52,251 nucleotides of DNA from the NCBI GenBank assembly GCA_900549345.1, contig UROC01000007.1, positions 1 through 52,251 on the forward strand. The letters are read 5' to 3'. Source of the DNA: an uncultured Collinsella sp. GTDB lineage: Bacteria; Actinomycetota; Coriobacteriia; Coriobacteriales; Coriobacteriaceae. Numbering within the stretch: position 1 is the first letter of the stretch; the number at the start of each line of letters is the position of its first letter. Both the position numbers and the translations under genes were made by a program. Of the stretch, positions 1-7,185 are shown in pieces. The notes beneath the pieces are model-generated. The model was given only the letters and a program-made list of their open reading frames with translations. It did not search any database and was not told the origin of the DNA.

Positions 1-103
1 GGCTTTGCAGGGAGCAAAGCCGACGACGACGCGCGGCGTCGCCATTCGGCTTTGCCCGCAGGGGCGAGATGTTGAGGGCCACGCGCCCGGAACGGAGGAA
101 GAC

Positions 104-403
104 ATGCAGCAGCTGATGACCGAGGAAATCGCCAAGACGGCACCGAGGCTCTATGGGCAGGACGGGGCGGAGGACCCCACGGTCTACGCCCACTACTTCT
201 CGTGCGTGAACGGATGGGACTGGTGGCTGCTCGAGTTCGACGGCACGGACGAGGCGTTCGGCCTCGTCGAGGGCTACGACGACGAGCTCGGCTACTTCAG
301 CATCAAGGAGATGGCCGAGCTGAACCGCCAGATGGGGTTCGCCGCCGTCGAGCGCGATGAGCACTTCTCCCCGAGGCCGCTCAGTGCCGTCAGGAGGAGG
401 TAG
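104..403 (+). CDS. DUF2958-like small accessory protein
   Basis: The 99-residue protein resembles the DUF2958 family of small acidic proteins carried by mobile elements. The support is the order of short aromatic blocks: a YAHYFSCVNGWDWWLLEFD-like stretch, then FGLVEGYDDELGYFS, then a closing ERDEHF-P-PL block. The biochemical role of the family is unknown. The ATG at 104 is preferred over an upstream TTG at 5 because GGAGGAAG lies just before it and the family homology begins there. It reads in the same direction as the next gene (5 bp apart) and opposite to the relaxase and coupling-protein genes. Together they look like a short accessory operon of the mobile element. The identity is remembered, not searched. 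Confidence 0.7.
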   Translation: MQQLMTEEIAKTAPRLYGQDGAEDPTVYAHYFSCVNGWDWWLLEFDGTDEAFGLVEGYDDELGYFSIKEMAELNRQMGFAAVERDEHFSPRPLSAVRRR

Positions 404-407
404 CCGC

Positions 408-1010
408 ATGGTCACGGTCGAGTTCGACTTTATGGGCGAGGCGGTCCGCCTCGCTCTCGTGGCCGGGGAGTATGTGGGCGGCGGCCTCGCCGTCCTCCTC
501 CTTGATGCCACGGACCCGCGCTCCGAGGGCTACATGGCCGAGTGGGGCGTGCTCACGGCGAACGTGCCGGCGGCGGCCGAGTGGTGCCGCCGACGTGGCA
601 ACATCGCCATCGACCCCGCCGCGCCCACGAAGCTCATCGAGGCGCTCGAGGCCGCCGGAGTGGTTCGGATGGCCGCCCGCTCGGCGGTGTCCGGGGTGGC
701 CCGCTACCCGCTGGCAACAGTCGCCGCGCACGCCCTCGGCAGCATGGGCGGCCAGCTCGAGACCCTCGAGGAGGCGCTCGGCTCCACGGTCGTCGTCGAG
801 TACGAGTCGGGCGGCGACGGCGGCGCGTTCGAGGTGGGGACCGCGCCGGCGGGCTCGGATGAGCTCGAGCACCTCATCGCCGACGCGAGGTCCGAGGCCG
901 ACGCGCTGGCGGTCGCCGGCGGATGGGCGGCCGTCCGGGTCGGTTTCGGGGACGCCGAGACCATCGACTGCGAGACTGGCCGGACGGTCTACACGGCCGG
1001 GACTGAATAG
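408..1010 (+). CDS. DUF4313-like accessory protein
   Basis: This 200-residue protein starts at the ATG at 408, right after AGGAGGAGG (391-399), so the longer reading from 357 is unlikely. The first 70 residues (VEFDFMGEAVRLALVAGEY, LAVLLLDATDP, YMAEWGVLTANVP) resemble the DUF4313 domain found beside conjugation genes. The rest is an alanine- and acid-rich region with the start of a second alpha/beta-like segment near residue 125. No catalytic motif is visible. It is the last gene of the rightward accessory pair and converges on the relaxase across a 444-bp region rich in palindromes. Its function is unknown; a role in maintenance or regulation of the element is only a guess from position. Confidence 0.6.
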   Translation: MVTVEFDFMGEAVRLALVAGEYVGGGLAVLLLDATDPRSEGYMAEWGVLTANVPAAAEWCRRRGNIAIDPAAPTKLIEALEAAGVVRMAARSAVSGVARYPLATVAAHALGSMGGQLETLEEALGSTVVVEYESGGDGGAFEVGTAPAGSDELEHLIADARSEADALAVAGGWAAVRVGFGDAETIDCETGRTVYTAGTE

Positions 1011-1104
1011 CTTCAAGTCGTTATCCGCACGGGCATGCCGGCGACGGCGTGCCCCTCGTGGCGTTTCACGGGGATGCCTCGCGCCATCCCCGGACCCCTG
1101 CGCG

Positions 1105-1126
1105 CCAAAGGGACGTGTCCCCTTGG
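1105..1126. repeat. 22-bp near-palindrome
   Basis: Arms CCAAAGGGAC and GTCCCCTTGG pair around a central GT with one mismatch. It sits 95 bases after the DUF4313-like gene. It could act as a weak terminator (no T-run follows) or be a copy of a dispersed intergenic repeat. Confidence 0.5.
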
Positions 1127-1324
1127 AACCCCGGACCGCTGCCGGCAGGCCGTGAGCGACGGGACAATCGCTCGGCTTCAACTCGCGATCGCCCCGCCGC
1201 GTCACGCCCCGCCGGCTCTCGCTCCGGCTCCGCTCGATGGCTCCCCATGGGTCGCCATCACTGCGCCTCCGCTCACCTGCCCCGTTGCACTCCGGCCGCA
1301 TGGGCTTCCGTTACACGGGGCATG

Positions 1325-1358
1325 CAAGATATGTATTCCGTGCAACGGAATATCTTGC
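1325..1358. repeat. Interrupted inverted repeat, possible oriT element
   Basis: GCAAGATA (1325-1332) pairs with TATCTTGC (1351-1358), and TTCCGT (1336-1341) with ACGGAA (1345-1350), leaving a four-base bulge on the left arm and a three-base loop. The loop region contains CCGTGCAAC, which recurs in the hairpin at 1408. Confidence 0.55.
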
Positions 1359-1407
1359 CCGACCGAAGCCGGGATGTGCGAACCGCTCCGAAGTCGCTCC
1401 CGCAGAG

Positions 1408-1438
1408 CCGTGCAACAGCCTTGCCGGCTGTTGCACGG
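1408..1438. repeat. Perfect 13-bp inverted repeat beside relaxase 3' end
   Basis: CCGTGCAACAGCC (1408-1420) and GGCTGTTGCACGG (1426-1438) pair perfectly around the loop TTGCC. The hairpin is 16 bases past the relaxase stop codon. It lacks a T-run on either strand, so a simple terminator is not the best reading. A binding or nicking site for the relaxosome is possible. Confidence 0.6.
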
Positions 1439-1454
1439 ACCCCGAGATATGGAG

Positions 1455-2390
1455 TCAGCGCTCGTCCCTTCCACCGTCCATGCTCTCGCGAGTCAGCTCC
1501 CACGCGGCCCGCATGGCAAGCTCGACCCCCCTTGCCGTGAACCTCATGATCCGCCCGGTCGAGCGGTTGACGGCGTAGCCGAGCCTCGCGCCGTTGATCT
1601 TCCTCGTCTTGCCGAGGGACTCCGAGTGATAGCGGTATTGCAGCGCCCCCTGTTTGGATCGGGCAATCTCAATCCCATCCGATTCCAGCCGCCTTGCAAA
1701 CTCTCCGAAACGGTCGGGGCAGCTCTTGAGCCTCCCGACCTCCTCTGCCCTCTGGGCGATAATCGCTCGGACCCTTGCGTTCTCGGATTTGTCGGATCTC
1801 CCCTTCTTTGCCATCTCGCGCTCCTCGCGGCCGGGCTGGCGCGCGTGCACCTTCGAGTTCGAGAGGCCCCTTTCGAGCTGGCTCAAGCCATACTCCGTAT
1901 CGAGCTCCTTCACCGTTCTCACGCGGGATTTCGCCGCCGCCCTCGCCGGCCCGTCGTTCAGGCGCCGCCCAGTCTCGAGGTCCGTCCTATTGATGGCGAG
2001 GTGAGCGGCGAATCGGGCCGATCCATCCGACCTGCACCTCTCCTCGTGCAGCACGATCACGATCTCCTGGTTGGGATAGCGCTTGGCGATGTAGTCCCTC
2101 GCGTACTCCATGCAACGCGAGGGCGTCATCGGCCCGCCGTTGCAGGAGCACTCGTCTGGGTTGAATCCGATCACCTGATGCTGCATGTACGTGCACCTCG
2201 CGCCCTGCTTGCCGGGCCGGTTGTGCCCGGCCGCCTCCCGGGTAGCGTCCATTTCCTCGAACCATCGGTCCTCATCGATGATGTGCTGGGTATCGTGGTC
2301 CAGGACTTTCTCCCTGTCCCAATCGAAATAGCGCTTGAGGTTCTGGAGGTGCTCCCTGCTCATGACGCTCGTCTGCTTGATAGCAGTCAT
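1455..2390 (-). CDS. MOBP-like relaxase / mobilization nuclease
   Basis: The 311-residue protein is read as the relaxase that nicks the element at oriT to start conjugal transfer. An N-terminal half of the type seen in actinobacterial element relaxases contains YMQHQVIGF (H71), VIVLHEE (H115) and AAHLAINRTD (H130 and N134). These fit the histidine-rich metal-binding motif of relaxases. Tyr68, just before H71, or another N-terminal tyrosine might be the nucleophile; I cannot tell which. The C-terminal half (RFGEFARRLESDGIEI, KINGARLGYAVNRSTG) looks like a small DNA-binding or accessory domain. The ATG at 2390 has GGGAG upstream. It lies 25 bp downstream of the coupling-protein gene on the same strand, after mobC and the T4CP gene, so all three probably form one mobilization operon. 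Confidence 0.8.
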   Translation of the reverse strand: MTAIKQTSVMSREHLQNLKRYFDWDREKVLDHDTQHIIDEDRWFEEMDATREAAGHNRPGKQGARCTYMQHQVIGFNPDECSCNGGPMTPSRCMEYARDYIAKRYPNQEIVIVLHEERCRSDGSARFAAHLAINRTDLETGRRLNDGPARAAAKSRVRTVKELDTEYGLSQLERGLSNSKVHARQPGREEREMAKKGRSDKSENARVRAIIAQRAEEVGRLKSCPDRFGEFARRLESDGIEIARSKQGALQYRYHSESLGKTRKINGARLGYAVNRSTGRIMRFTARGVELAMRAAWELTRESMDGGRDER

Positions 2391-2415
2391 TTTCGACTCC
2401 CTTCAAAAGCCGTCG

Positions 2416-4320
2416 TCAGTCGACGAAGAGGCCGGACCAACCATCGGAAGCAGGCGCCTCCGCAGGCTCTTCCACGAATTCGGGAGTCCAGAGATCGACG
2501 CCGTCTTCCCGACCCGCTCGCCTTGATATCAGCTTGGCCTGGTATTCCATCCTCTTGGCCGTCTCGTGCTCGCGCGTCCCCAGGTCGAAATGCTCTTTCG
2601 TCGGCATCCGCGTGCAATCGCAGACGGGGGCACGGAAGCACCCCGCATGCTCCCTGCCCACGCCGTTCTCCGCGGTCTTCACCACGATGACGCCGTCCTT
2701 GTCGGGGGACATCTCCGTCCACTCCCAGGGATGGATTAGGTCGTCTGCGTGCTCGCTGTAGGATGTCGACCCCGTACCGCCCGAAGGCCCCCTGCTCGAG
2801 CTGGTTCCCATGGTGTGCCGCGTCGTCTTCCCGACTAGCTCGGTGAAATACTGGCGGTCTTCGGCCTCGCCCAGCTTCATGGCGACCTTGACGCCGCAGT
2901 TCGCCAGGATCTTCTTCCGCCCGTCGCGCTCGCCGTACTTGTTCAGCTGAGAGATGTTCTGGACCGCGCCCATCCAGAACAGGTCGTACGAGCGTCCAAG
3001 GCTGAGAAGGCTCGGAAGGCACTCGACCTTAGGCAGGTTCCCCCATTCGTCACCGAGGATCGACACCGGCCTCGGTAGCTTTCCGCCAGTTGCGTCCGCA
3101 ATGGAATATACGGAGGCATAAAGTTGTTCGAACAGGACCGCCGCGATCGCGTTGTAAGGGGAGCCCTCGTCCATCACGTGGAGGAACAGCGCGGTCTTCT
3201 CGCCCAGGATTCTCCCCGGCTCGATATCGTTACCCGAGGTCATGCGCGCAATCGGCGCCGACGCGTAGATCCTCAGGTTGACCTTCAGGGTGGAGACGAT
3301 ACTCCTCAGCTCGTTGCCGCCGCTCGAGATGAACTGCGAGGCGCGCGAACGGGCCGGGTGCCCCTGCGGCAGGGAGCGGAATAGGCCCTTCAGCGGTTCA
3401 CACGGGTCCTCGCCGGCCCCCTCCGTCCCCAGGCATATGATGCGGTAGACCGTCGCGAGGTGTCTGCAGCTCCGTGGGCAATCCTCGTCCAGCACGGTCA
3501 GAAGGATCGTCGCCGCGAGCAGCGATCTCGCGGATTCCGTCCAGTGGCTCGCCTTCGCATCGGCCTCCCCCGCGATGAGCGTACGGGCGACGGCGTCCGC
3601 GGCCTGCTCCGCCCCCGGCAGGTCTCCCCCGCTCGCGAGCCTGTCTACCATCTCCAGGGGATTGAACGTGTCGCTCCTCTCGGGGTGCTGGGCATCCAGC
3701 AGAAGCACCCGGTAGCCGCGACGCTCTAGCTCGTCGCCCGTCAACTCGATGAGCTCGCTCTTCACGTCGGACACGATGATGGTCTGCGGCCTCGATTCCC
3801 CATCATCCACCCCATACGTTAGCAGGTCGATTGTCGGAATCAGAAGCGACCTGGATTTTCCTGCGCCCGTTGAGCCGTCGAGGAACATATGCCGCCTAGG
3901 CTCGAACAGATACTTGGAGCCAAATAACGTCTTCTCGTAGCCATATACGAATCCCCTGCTTTTCGGCTGTCCACGCCCATCCCAAATCTCTGAGCCCCGG
4001 ACGGCCTCGGGCCCCGCTTTCACGCGCGCCTCGCCGAGCACGCCCCCATCGGCGGCCCGCTCCTTCGAGGAAGCCGATAGCTGCATGAGGATGAATACCG
4101 ACAGGAACAGGACGAATGAGGCAAGGCAGCCCGGGATGCAATGAGGCGCCACGTTGATCCACCACCAGACGATGCTGTCCGCGTTCAGGGCGAATCCGAT
4201 TGAGCCGAGCTCGATCGGAAGCCCGAGGACCACGCAATCGAGGGGAATGGCGACAAGAGGCGCAAACCCCGCGGTAAGCAGCGCCGCGAAAACCAGCGCC
4301 ATGACCAGCTTCTCCTTCAT
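2416..4320 (-). CDS. VirD4/TraG-family type IV coupling protein
   Basis: A 634-residue membrane ATPase that would carry the relaxase-DNA complex to a type IV secretion channel. Two N-terminal membrane segments lie at about residues 5-35 and 62-82 of the reading from 4329. They are followed by a Walker A motif GSTGAGKS (about 152-159) and a Walker B motif SILGDEWGN (about 423-431). The block LGRSYDLFWMGAVQNISQL matches the conserved motif around the sensor region of this family. The ATG at 4320 is chosen because AGGTGG precedes it by five bases; a GTG at 4329 is the alternative. It starts 10 bp after mobC ends and precedes the relaxase. No VirB4-type or pore genes are in the window, so whether the element makes its own channel is unknown. 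Confidence 0.9.
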   Translation of the reverse strand: MKEKLVMALVFAALLTAGFAPLVAIPLDCVVLGLPIELGSIGFALNADSIVWWWINVAPHCIPGCLASFVLFLSVFILMQLSASSKERAADGGVLGEARVKAGPEAVRGSEIWDGRGQPKSRGFVYGYEKTLFGSKYLFEPRRHMFLDGSTGAGKSRSLLIPTIDLLTYGVDDGESRPQTIIVSDVKSELIELTGDELERRGYRVLLLDAQHPERSDTFNPLEMVDRLASGGDLPGAEQAADAVARTLIAGEADAKASHWTESARSLLAATILLTVLDEDCPRSCRHLATVYRIICLGTEGAGEDPCEPLKGLFRSLPQGHPARSRASQFISSGGNELRSIVSTLKVNLRIYASAPIARMTSGNDIEPGRILGEKTALFLHVMDEGSPYNAIAAVLFEQLYASVYSIADATGGKLPRPVSILGDEWGNLPKVECLPSLLSLGRSYDLFWMGAVQNISQLNKYGERDGRKKILANCGVKVAMKLGEAEDRQYFTELVGKTTRHTMGTSSSRGPSGGTGSTSYSEHADDLIHPWEWTEMSPDKDGVIVVKTAENGVGREHAGCFRAPVCDCTRMPTKEHFDLGTREHETAKRMEYQAKLISRRAGREDGVDLWTPEFVEEPAEAPASDGWSGLFVD

Positions 4321-4329
4321 GTGAACCAC

Positions 4330-4668
4330 CTAGCCCCTTGCGCGGGCGAGCAGGTCGTTGACCCAGCCCACCGCGGTCGAGACGATTGAAGTCGCCCGGT
4401 TGAGGTTATCGAGGACGACCGGGTCGGACCCATAGGTGTTGAGGGCTCGGACCGCCTGGTTGAGGTTCGTGCCGATCTTCTTCAACTCGGTCCTGATACC
4501 GGCAAGCTCCCCCGTATCGGCGACCCTGACCGGCTTCTCGCCGCAGAGTAGGGCGGCGTCACGCATGAAGGAAGATGCCGGCATATTCATTGCCGCTGCC
4601 TTCTTCTCGATAGCCCTACGCTGCGCCTCACTCATCCGTACGTTGATATGCGCATTCATTGAACTCAT
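4330..4668 (-). CDS. mobC: MobC-like relaxosome accessory protein (ribbon-helix-helix)
   Basis: A 112-residue basic protein. The start INVRMSEAQRRAIEKKAA followed by MPASSFMRDAALL is the classic ribbon-helix-helix plus MobC layout. The later KKIGTNLNQAVRALNTYG matches the MobC signature (ELxxIGxNLNQ-like). MobC proteins bind oriT and help the relaxase open the DNA. The start is uncertain: the ATG at 4668 is used, the ATG at 4659 is nearly as good, and the ribosome-binding site is weak in both cases. It is followed directly by the coupling-protein gene, as expected for a mobilization operon. Confidence 0.85.
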   Translation of the reverse strand: MSSMNAHINVRMSEAQRRAIEKKAAAMNMPASSFMRDAALLCGEKPVRVADTGELAGIRTELKKIGTNLNQAVRALNTYGSDPVVLDNLNRATSIVSTAVGWVNDLLARARG

Positions 4669-4715
4669 AACCGTCCATTCCGGGCGAGGCCGACGCATCG
4701 GCCCCGCTACCTTTT

Positions 4716-4994
4716 CTATTTAGTTGAAATTGCCTTGAGCAACCTACCGATACGCCCAATCCTCGCCCTCGCCCAGACGTCAAAGGGGACTCCCGGCAAT
4801 GTTCCGAGATATATACGGCATGGCTGCCATTGCTCTTTATAAACATCAAGAGCATCGAACAGGCGCTTCCGCTCCCAAATGAGCTCAGCTACCGAGAGCG
4901 AAGGAAGGTCCCTGTTCTCGGCGCGCGCGAGCTCGTCGGACGATAGGCATGGGTTGGGCGCCCGGTACCCGCCGATGCGGGGTCCGGGCTCCAT
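4716..4994 (-). CDS. Small hypothetical protein of the mobile element
   Basis: A 92-residue protein with no recognised domain. It has a hydrophilic N-terminus and a helical central block (SLSVAELIWERKRLFDAL) followed by YKEQWQPCRIYLGTLPGVP. Its ATG lies two bases from the stop codon of the DnaB-like gene, so translation is probably coupled. Position between the helicase-like gene and mobC suggests a function in replication or transfer of the element, but nothing in the sequence shows it. I have the impression that similar proteins occur in related coriobacterial elements; this was not checked. Confidence 0.65.
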   Translation of the reverse strand: MEPGPRIGGYRAPNPCLSSDELARAENRDLPSLSVAELIWERKRLFDALDVYKEQWQPCRIYLGTLPGVPFDVWARARIGRIGRLLKAISTK

Positions 4995-4996
4995 GT

Positions 4997-5863
4997 TTAA
5001 CCGATCTCGGCAAACGTTGCAGCTGGAGCGTTGAACTCAAACTCGACAACACCGCATGAGCCGTAACGATTTTTAGTTATCGAAGCAACAATCGGCCTCT
5101 TTTTAAGCATCATGTTGGCGTTACGTTCCTCAAGCTTATCGCCCCTAACGGATAGTGACATAACGATATCCGCCGAGTACTCGAACATGCTACAACCACC
5201 AATCGCCTGAAGCCCAGTGGTCTGCTTGTCATAATTAACGCGATTAATAGATGAGATAGCGAAGAGCGGACAATGGGTCTCATCCACAATCCTACGAAGT
5301 TCGGATGCGACGAGTTTAAGTCCGACACGCTCGTCGACAATGCGCAGCTCTTGAGGCAGAGAGACGATTTGCGCGTAATCGACGATGACCAGCGGCGGTT
5401 CACCATATTTATCGGCAACCTCCTCAATCGCCTTCCGCATTCCCGCATTTTTAATTTCGCCCGAAATAATAAACATGCGTTCGGCAATGCTGCGCGCATA
5501 GATATCGACCGCTCCGTCGAATAGCTCGCGTTTTGCTGCGGTCATGTCACCGCTGTACATATCATCGTATGTTAGCTCGCCGCCAGTAATACGCGTCAAG
5601 CTCTTCGCAAGCATGCTCGCACGAGCGAGCTCGCCCTCAAAGATCACAACAGGATGGCCCGCAATGGCCCAGCCATCACCGAGCTGGTGCATAAAAGTGG
5701 TCTTGCCTGTGCCGGGGCCACCCGGCAGGATGCACAGATATTGGCGCACGCCGCCGAGAATAGCATCGAGCGCACGGTGCTCAATATGGCCAAGCGGTTT
5801 ATTGCTTAGAATGTCAAGGGCGGTCTTATCCAGGCCATCGCTCATCGATTTTACTGACGACAC
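4997..5863 (-). CDS. DnaB-like replicative helicase C-terminal domain ATPase
   Basis: A 288-residue RecA-fold ATPase resembling only the C-terminal half of DnaB. Walker A is GGPGTGKTT (48-56), Walker B is LVIVDYAQIV (about 158-167), and ISSINR followed by QAIGGCSMFEYSADIVMSL matches DnaB motifs H3/H4 (DLRDSG-like region). The N-terminal primase-binding domain of true DnaB is absent, so it is more likely an element-borne replication or loading factor than the cell's helicase. A GTG start at 5863 is chosen because GGAGGTGAGC lies nine bases before it; this start overlaps the excisionase-like gene by 13 bp. An ATG at 5845 is the alternative. It would act on excised circular DNA to support replication. 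Confidence 0.8.
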   Translation of the reverse strand: MSSVKSMSDGLDKTALDILSNKPLGHIEHRALDAILGGVRQYLCILPGGPGTGKTTFMHQLGDGWAIAGHPVVIFEGELARASMLAKSLTRITGGELTYDDMYSGDMTAAKRELFDGAVDIYARSIAERMFIISGEIKNAGMRKAIEEVADKYGEPPLVIVDYAQIVSLPQELRIVDERVGLKLVASELRRIVDETHCPLFAISSINRVNYDKQTTGLQAIGGCSMFEYSADIVMSLSVRGDKLEERNANMMLKKRPIVASITKNRYGSCGVVEFEFNAPAATFAEIG

Positions 5864-6108
5864 GGCCTGCTCACCTCCAATTCATGAAGGTAGGCAAATA
5901 GGCTGGACTCGAGGATATAGACGCGGCGATGCAACGCAATCGCGCGCCCGCTTTCTTTCATGAGCTTCGATGCAGTGACCGGACTGAGCCCTGTCATGTT
6001 GCTCACATCAGAAATACCGAGAAGGCGTTCGTGTCCCAAGTCGGGGCCAGAAGAAACCGCAGGTGATGCCTGTACGGCAACGTACGGTTCGTTGGGTTCG
6101 ACCATCAT
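5851..6108 (-). CDS. Excisionase-like helix-turn-helix protein
   Basis: An 85-residue protein with a small winged-helix motif at about residues 30-75 (LLGISDVSNMTGLSPVTASKLM, then a basic-hydrophobic wing ALHRRVYILESSLFAYL). This is the layout of phage and ICE excisionases and other helix-turn-helix family 17 proteins. Such proteins bend att DNA to steer the integrase toward excision, or regulate the operon. AAAGGATT precedes the ATG. It is the first gene of the leftward operon with the DnaB-like protein, the small unknown and the mobilization genes. The 280-bp AT-rich stretch upstream (6109-6388) must hold its promoter and the divergent promoter of the 6389 gene. Confidence 0.75.
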   Translation of the reverse strand: MMVEPNEPYVAVQASPAVSSGPDLGHERLLGISDVSNMTGLSPVTASKLMKESGRAIALHRRVYILESSLFAYLHELEVSRPCRQ

Positions 6109-6388
6109 GGTAGAATCCTTTCAGGCATGCTCGCCCCTCCCCCTTTGTCGCCAAACTCAGTTAGGGAAGGGCGGGCGGCTTTTTAAAATGTGACCGATAA
6201 TTCAATACTCCAATCAAACGGGCTGGTCAGGCATTTACCTTTCCTGTAGTTTATGCTATTCGTACAACGGTTTCAATCTTTACTTCTATTTTGTATTTCT
6301 ACATAACGAACCTTTCAATCTTTTTTCAGCTTTTTATAGACATAGCCGTTCACCAGCGCTAATATTGTCTTAAACGATTGGAGGAACC

Positions 6389-7156
6389 ATGCCGCGTCTC
6401 CCAGTATCTGGAATCAAAATGAAGAAGATCAAGCTCGGAACAACTGTTCAGGAGCAAACTGCCCGTGAAATTGAGAAGCTTAGGGAATCGAAGCCCGACT
6501 CAATAAGAACTCCTGGCGAGGCTGTCGACTTCGTTTTTAATCTCATTACGGGACTTGACCCAGAAGTTGCGCGCGATTTGGACAGAACCTGCATCCGGCG
6601 CATCTCTTCGCTTTCCGACGAAATGGATCGTTTGCGACCCGACGGTTCCGAAGAGCTGTCCGTCAACTCCAATCGCCTGAAACGAGATCAATTTGTCACG
6701 CTTCACGAATATCTATCTATGCAATACAAAGAAGATGAGGAAGTAGTCATGGGTATGAAACGAGTCGACCTTATTGACGGCAGCTATGCCGTGTTCCCCT
6801 CATCATGGCTTCTTCTAGAATCTGAAGAAAACGCCGGCTACTGTACCCAGGTCGGCATCATCGAGATTCGCGGGGGCGTGAAATATGACGCTCCTCATTT
6901 CGTGTTTTTCCATAACGGGGAATTCGACAAAAAGCACCTGCTAAAGCAGGCCGTCAAGGTATGGCCCCGAATGAAGGAAGTCATGCATGACGAAGTGAAG
7001 CTCGTCGCGGATGATGATGGCAATTACCTAAACATGAACGAACATCTCGCCGCCCCAATTATCTGCTACTTCAATCTCATCGATACCTCCTACTATCAGT
7101 CAGCAGAAACAGAGCCGCCATATGGCGCAATGATTTACCGAAACAATATCGATTAG
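6389..7156 (+). CDS. Unknown cargo protein of the mobile element
   Basis: A 255-residue protein I do not recognise. GGAGGA at 6380-6385 supports the ATG at 6389. The first 65 residues (KLGTTVQEQTAREIEKLRES, then TPGEAVDFVFNLITG) resemble a ribbon-helix-helix-like or short coiled N-terminal segment. Residues 100-255 look like a folded alpha/beta domain rich in aromatic residues (YAVFPSSWLLLESEENAGY, APHFVFFHNGEF, APIICYFNLIDTSYYQ). No membrane segment or known catalytic motif is seen. It stands alone between a divergent promoter region and a strong bidirectional terminator. Its base composition is more AT-rich than the chromosome around the element. As the only non-transfer gene near the integrase it is the best cargo candidate, but I assign no function. 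Confidence 0.75.
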   Translation: MPRLPVSGIKMKKIKLGTTVQEQTAREIEKLRESKPDSIRTPGEAVDFVFNLITGLDPEVARDLDRTCIRRISSLSDEMDRLRPDGSEELSVNSNRLKRDQFVTLHEYLSMQYKEDEEVVMGMKRVDLIDGSYAVFPSSWLLLESEENAGYCTQVGIIEIRGGVKYDAPHFVFFHNGEFDKKHLLKQAVKVWPRMKEVMHDEVKLVADDDGNYLNMNEHLAAPIICYFNLIDTSYYQSAETEPPYGAMIYRNNID

Positions 7157-7185
7157 AAAAAGAGGCCCACAAGGGCCTCTTTTTT
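7156..7185. terminator. Bidirectional intrinsic terminator
   Basis: AGAGGCCC (7161-7168) pairs with GGGCCTCT (7173-7180) around a four-base loop, with an A-run on the left and a T-run on the right. It ends the 6389 gene and, on the other strand, the integrase gene that converges on it. The integrase stop codon lies inside the T-run. Confidence 0.9.

Larger units (their letters stand above)
1011..1454. other. Gene-free region rich in palindromes between accessory genes and relaxase
   Basis: No ORF here looks real. Three inverted repeats stand out: 1105-1126, 1325-1358 and 1408-1438. The word GTTGCACGG, or its complement CCGTGCAAC, recurs in the last two. Position beside the relaxase stop codon makes it a candidate transfer origin or a double terminator between convergent genes. 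No classical nic sequence was recognised. Confidence 0.6.

Noticed and set aside
1035..2690. 551-residue plus-strand ORF opposite the relaxase
   Set aside because: It is the antisense shadow of the relaxase and the coupling-protein end, a common effect in GC-rich DNA, and lacks any domain.
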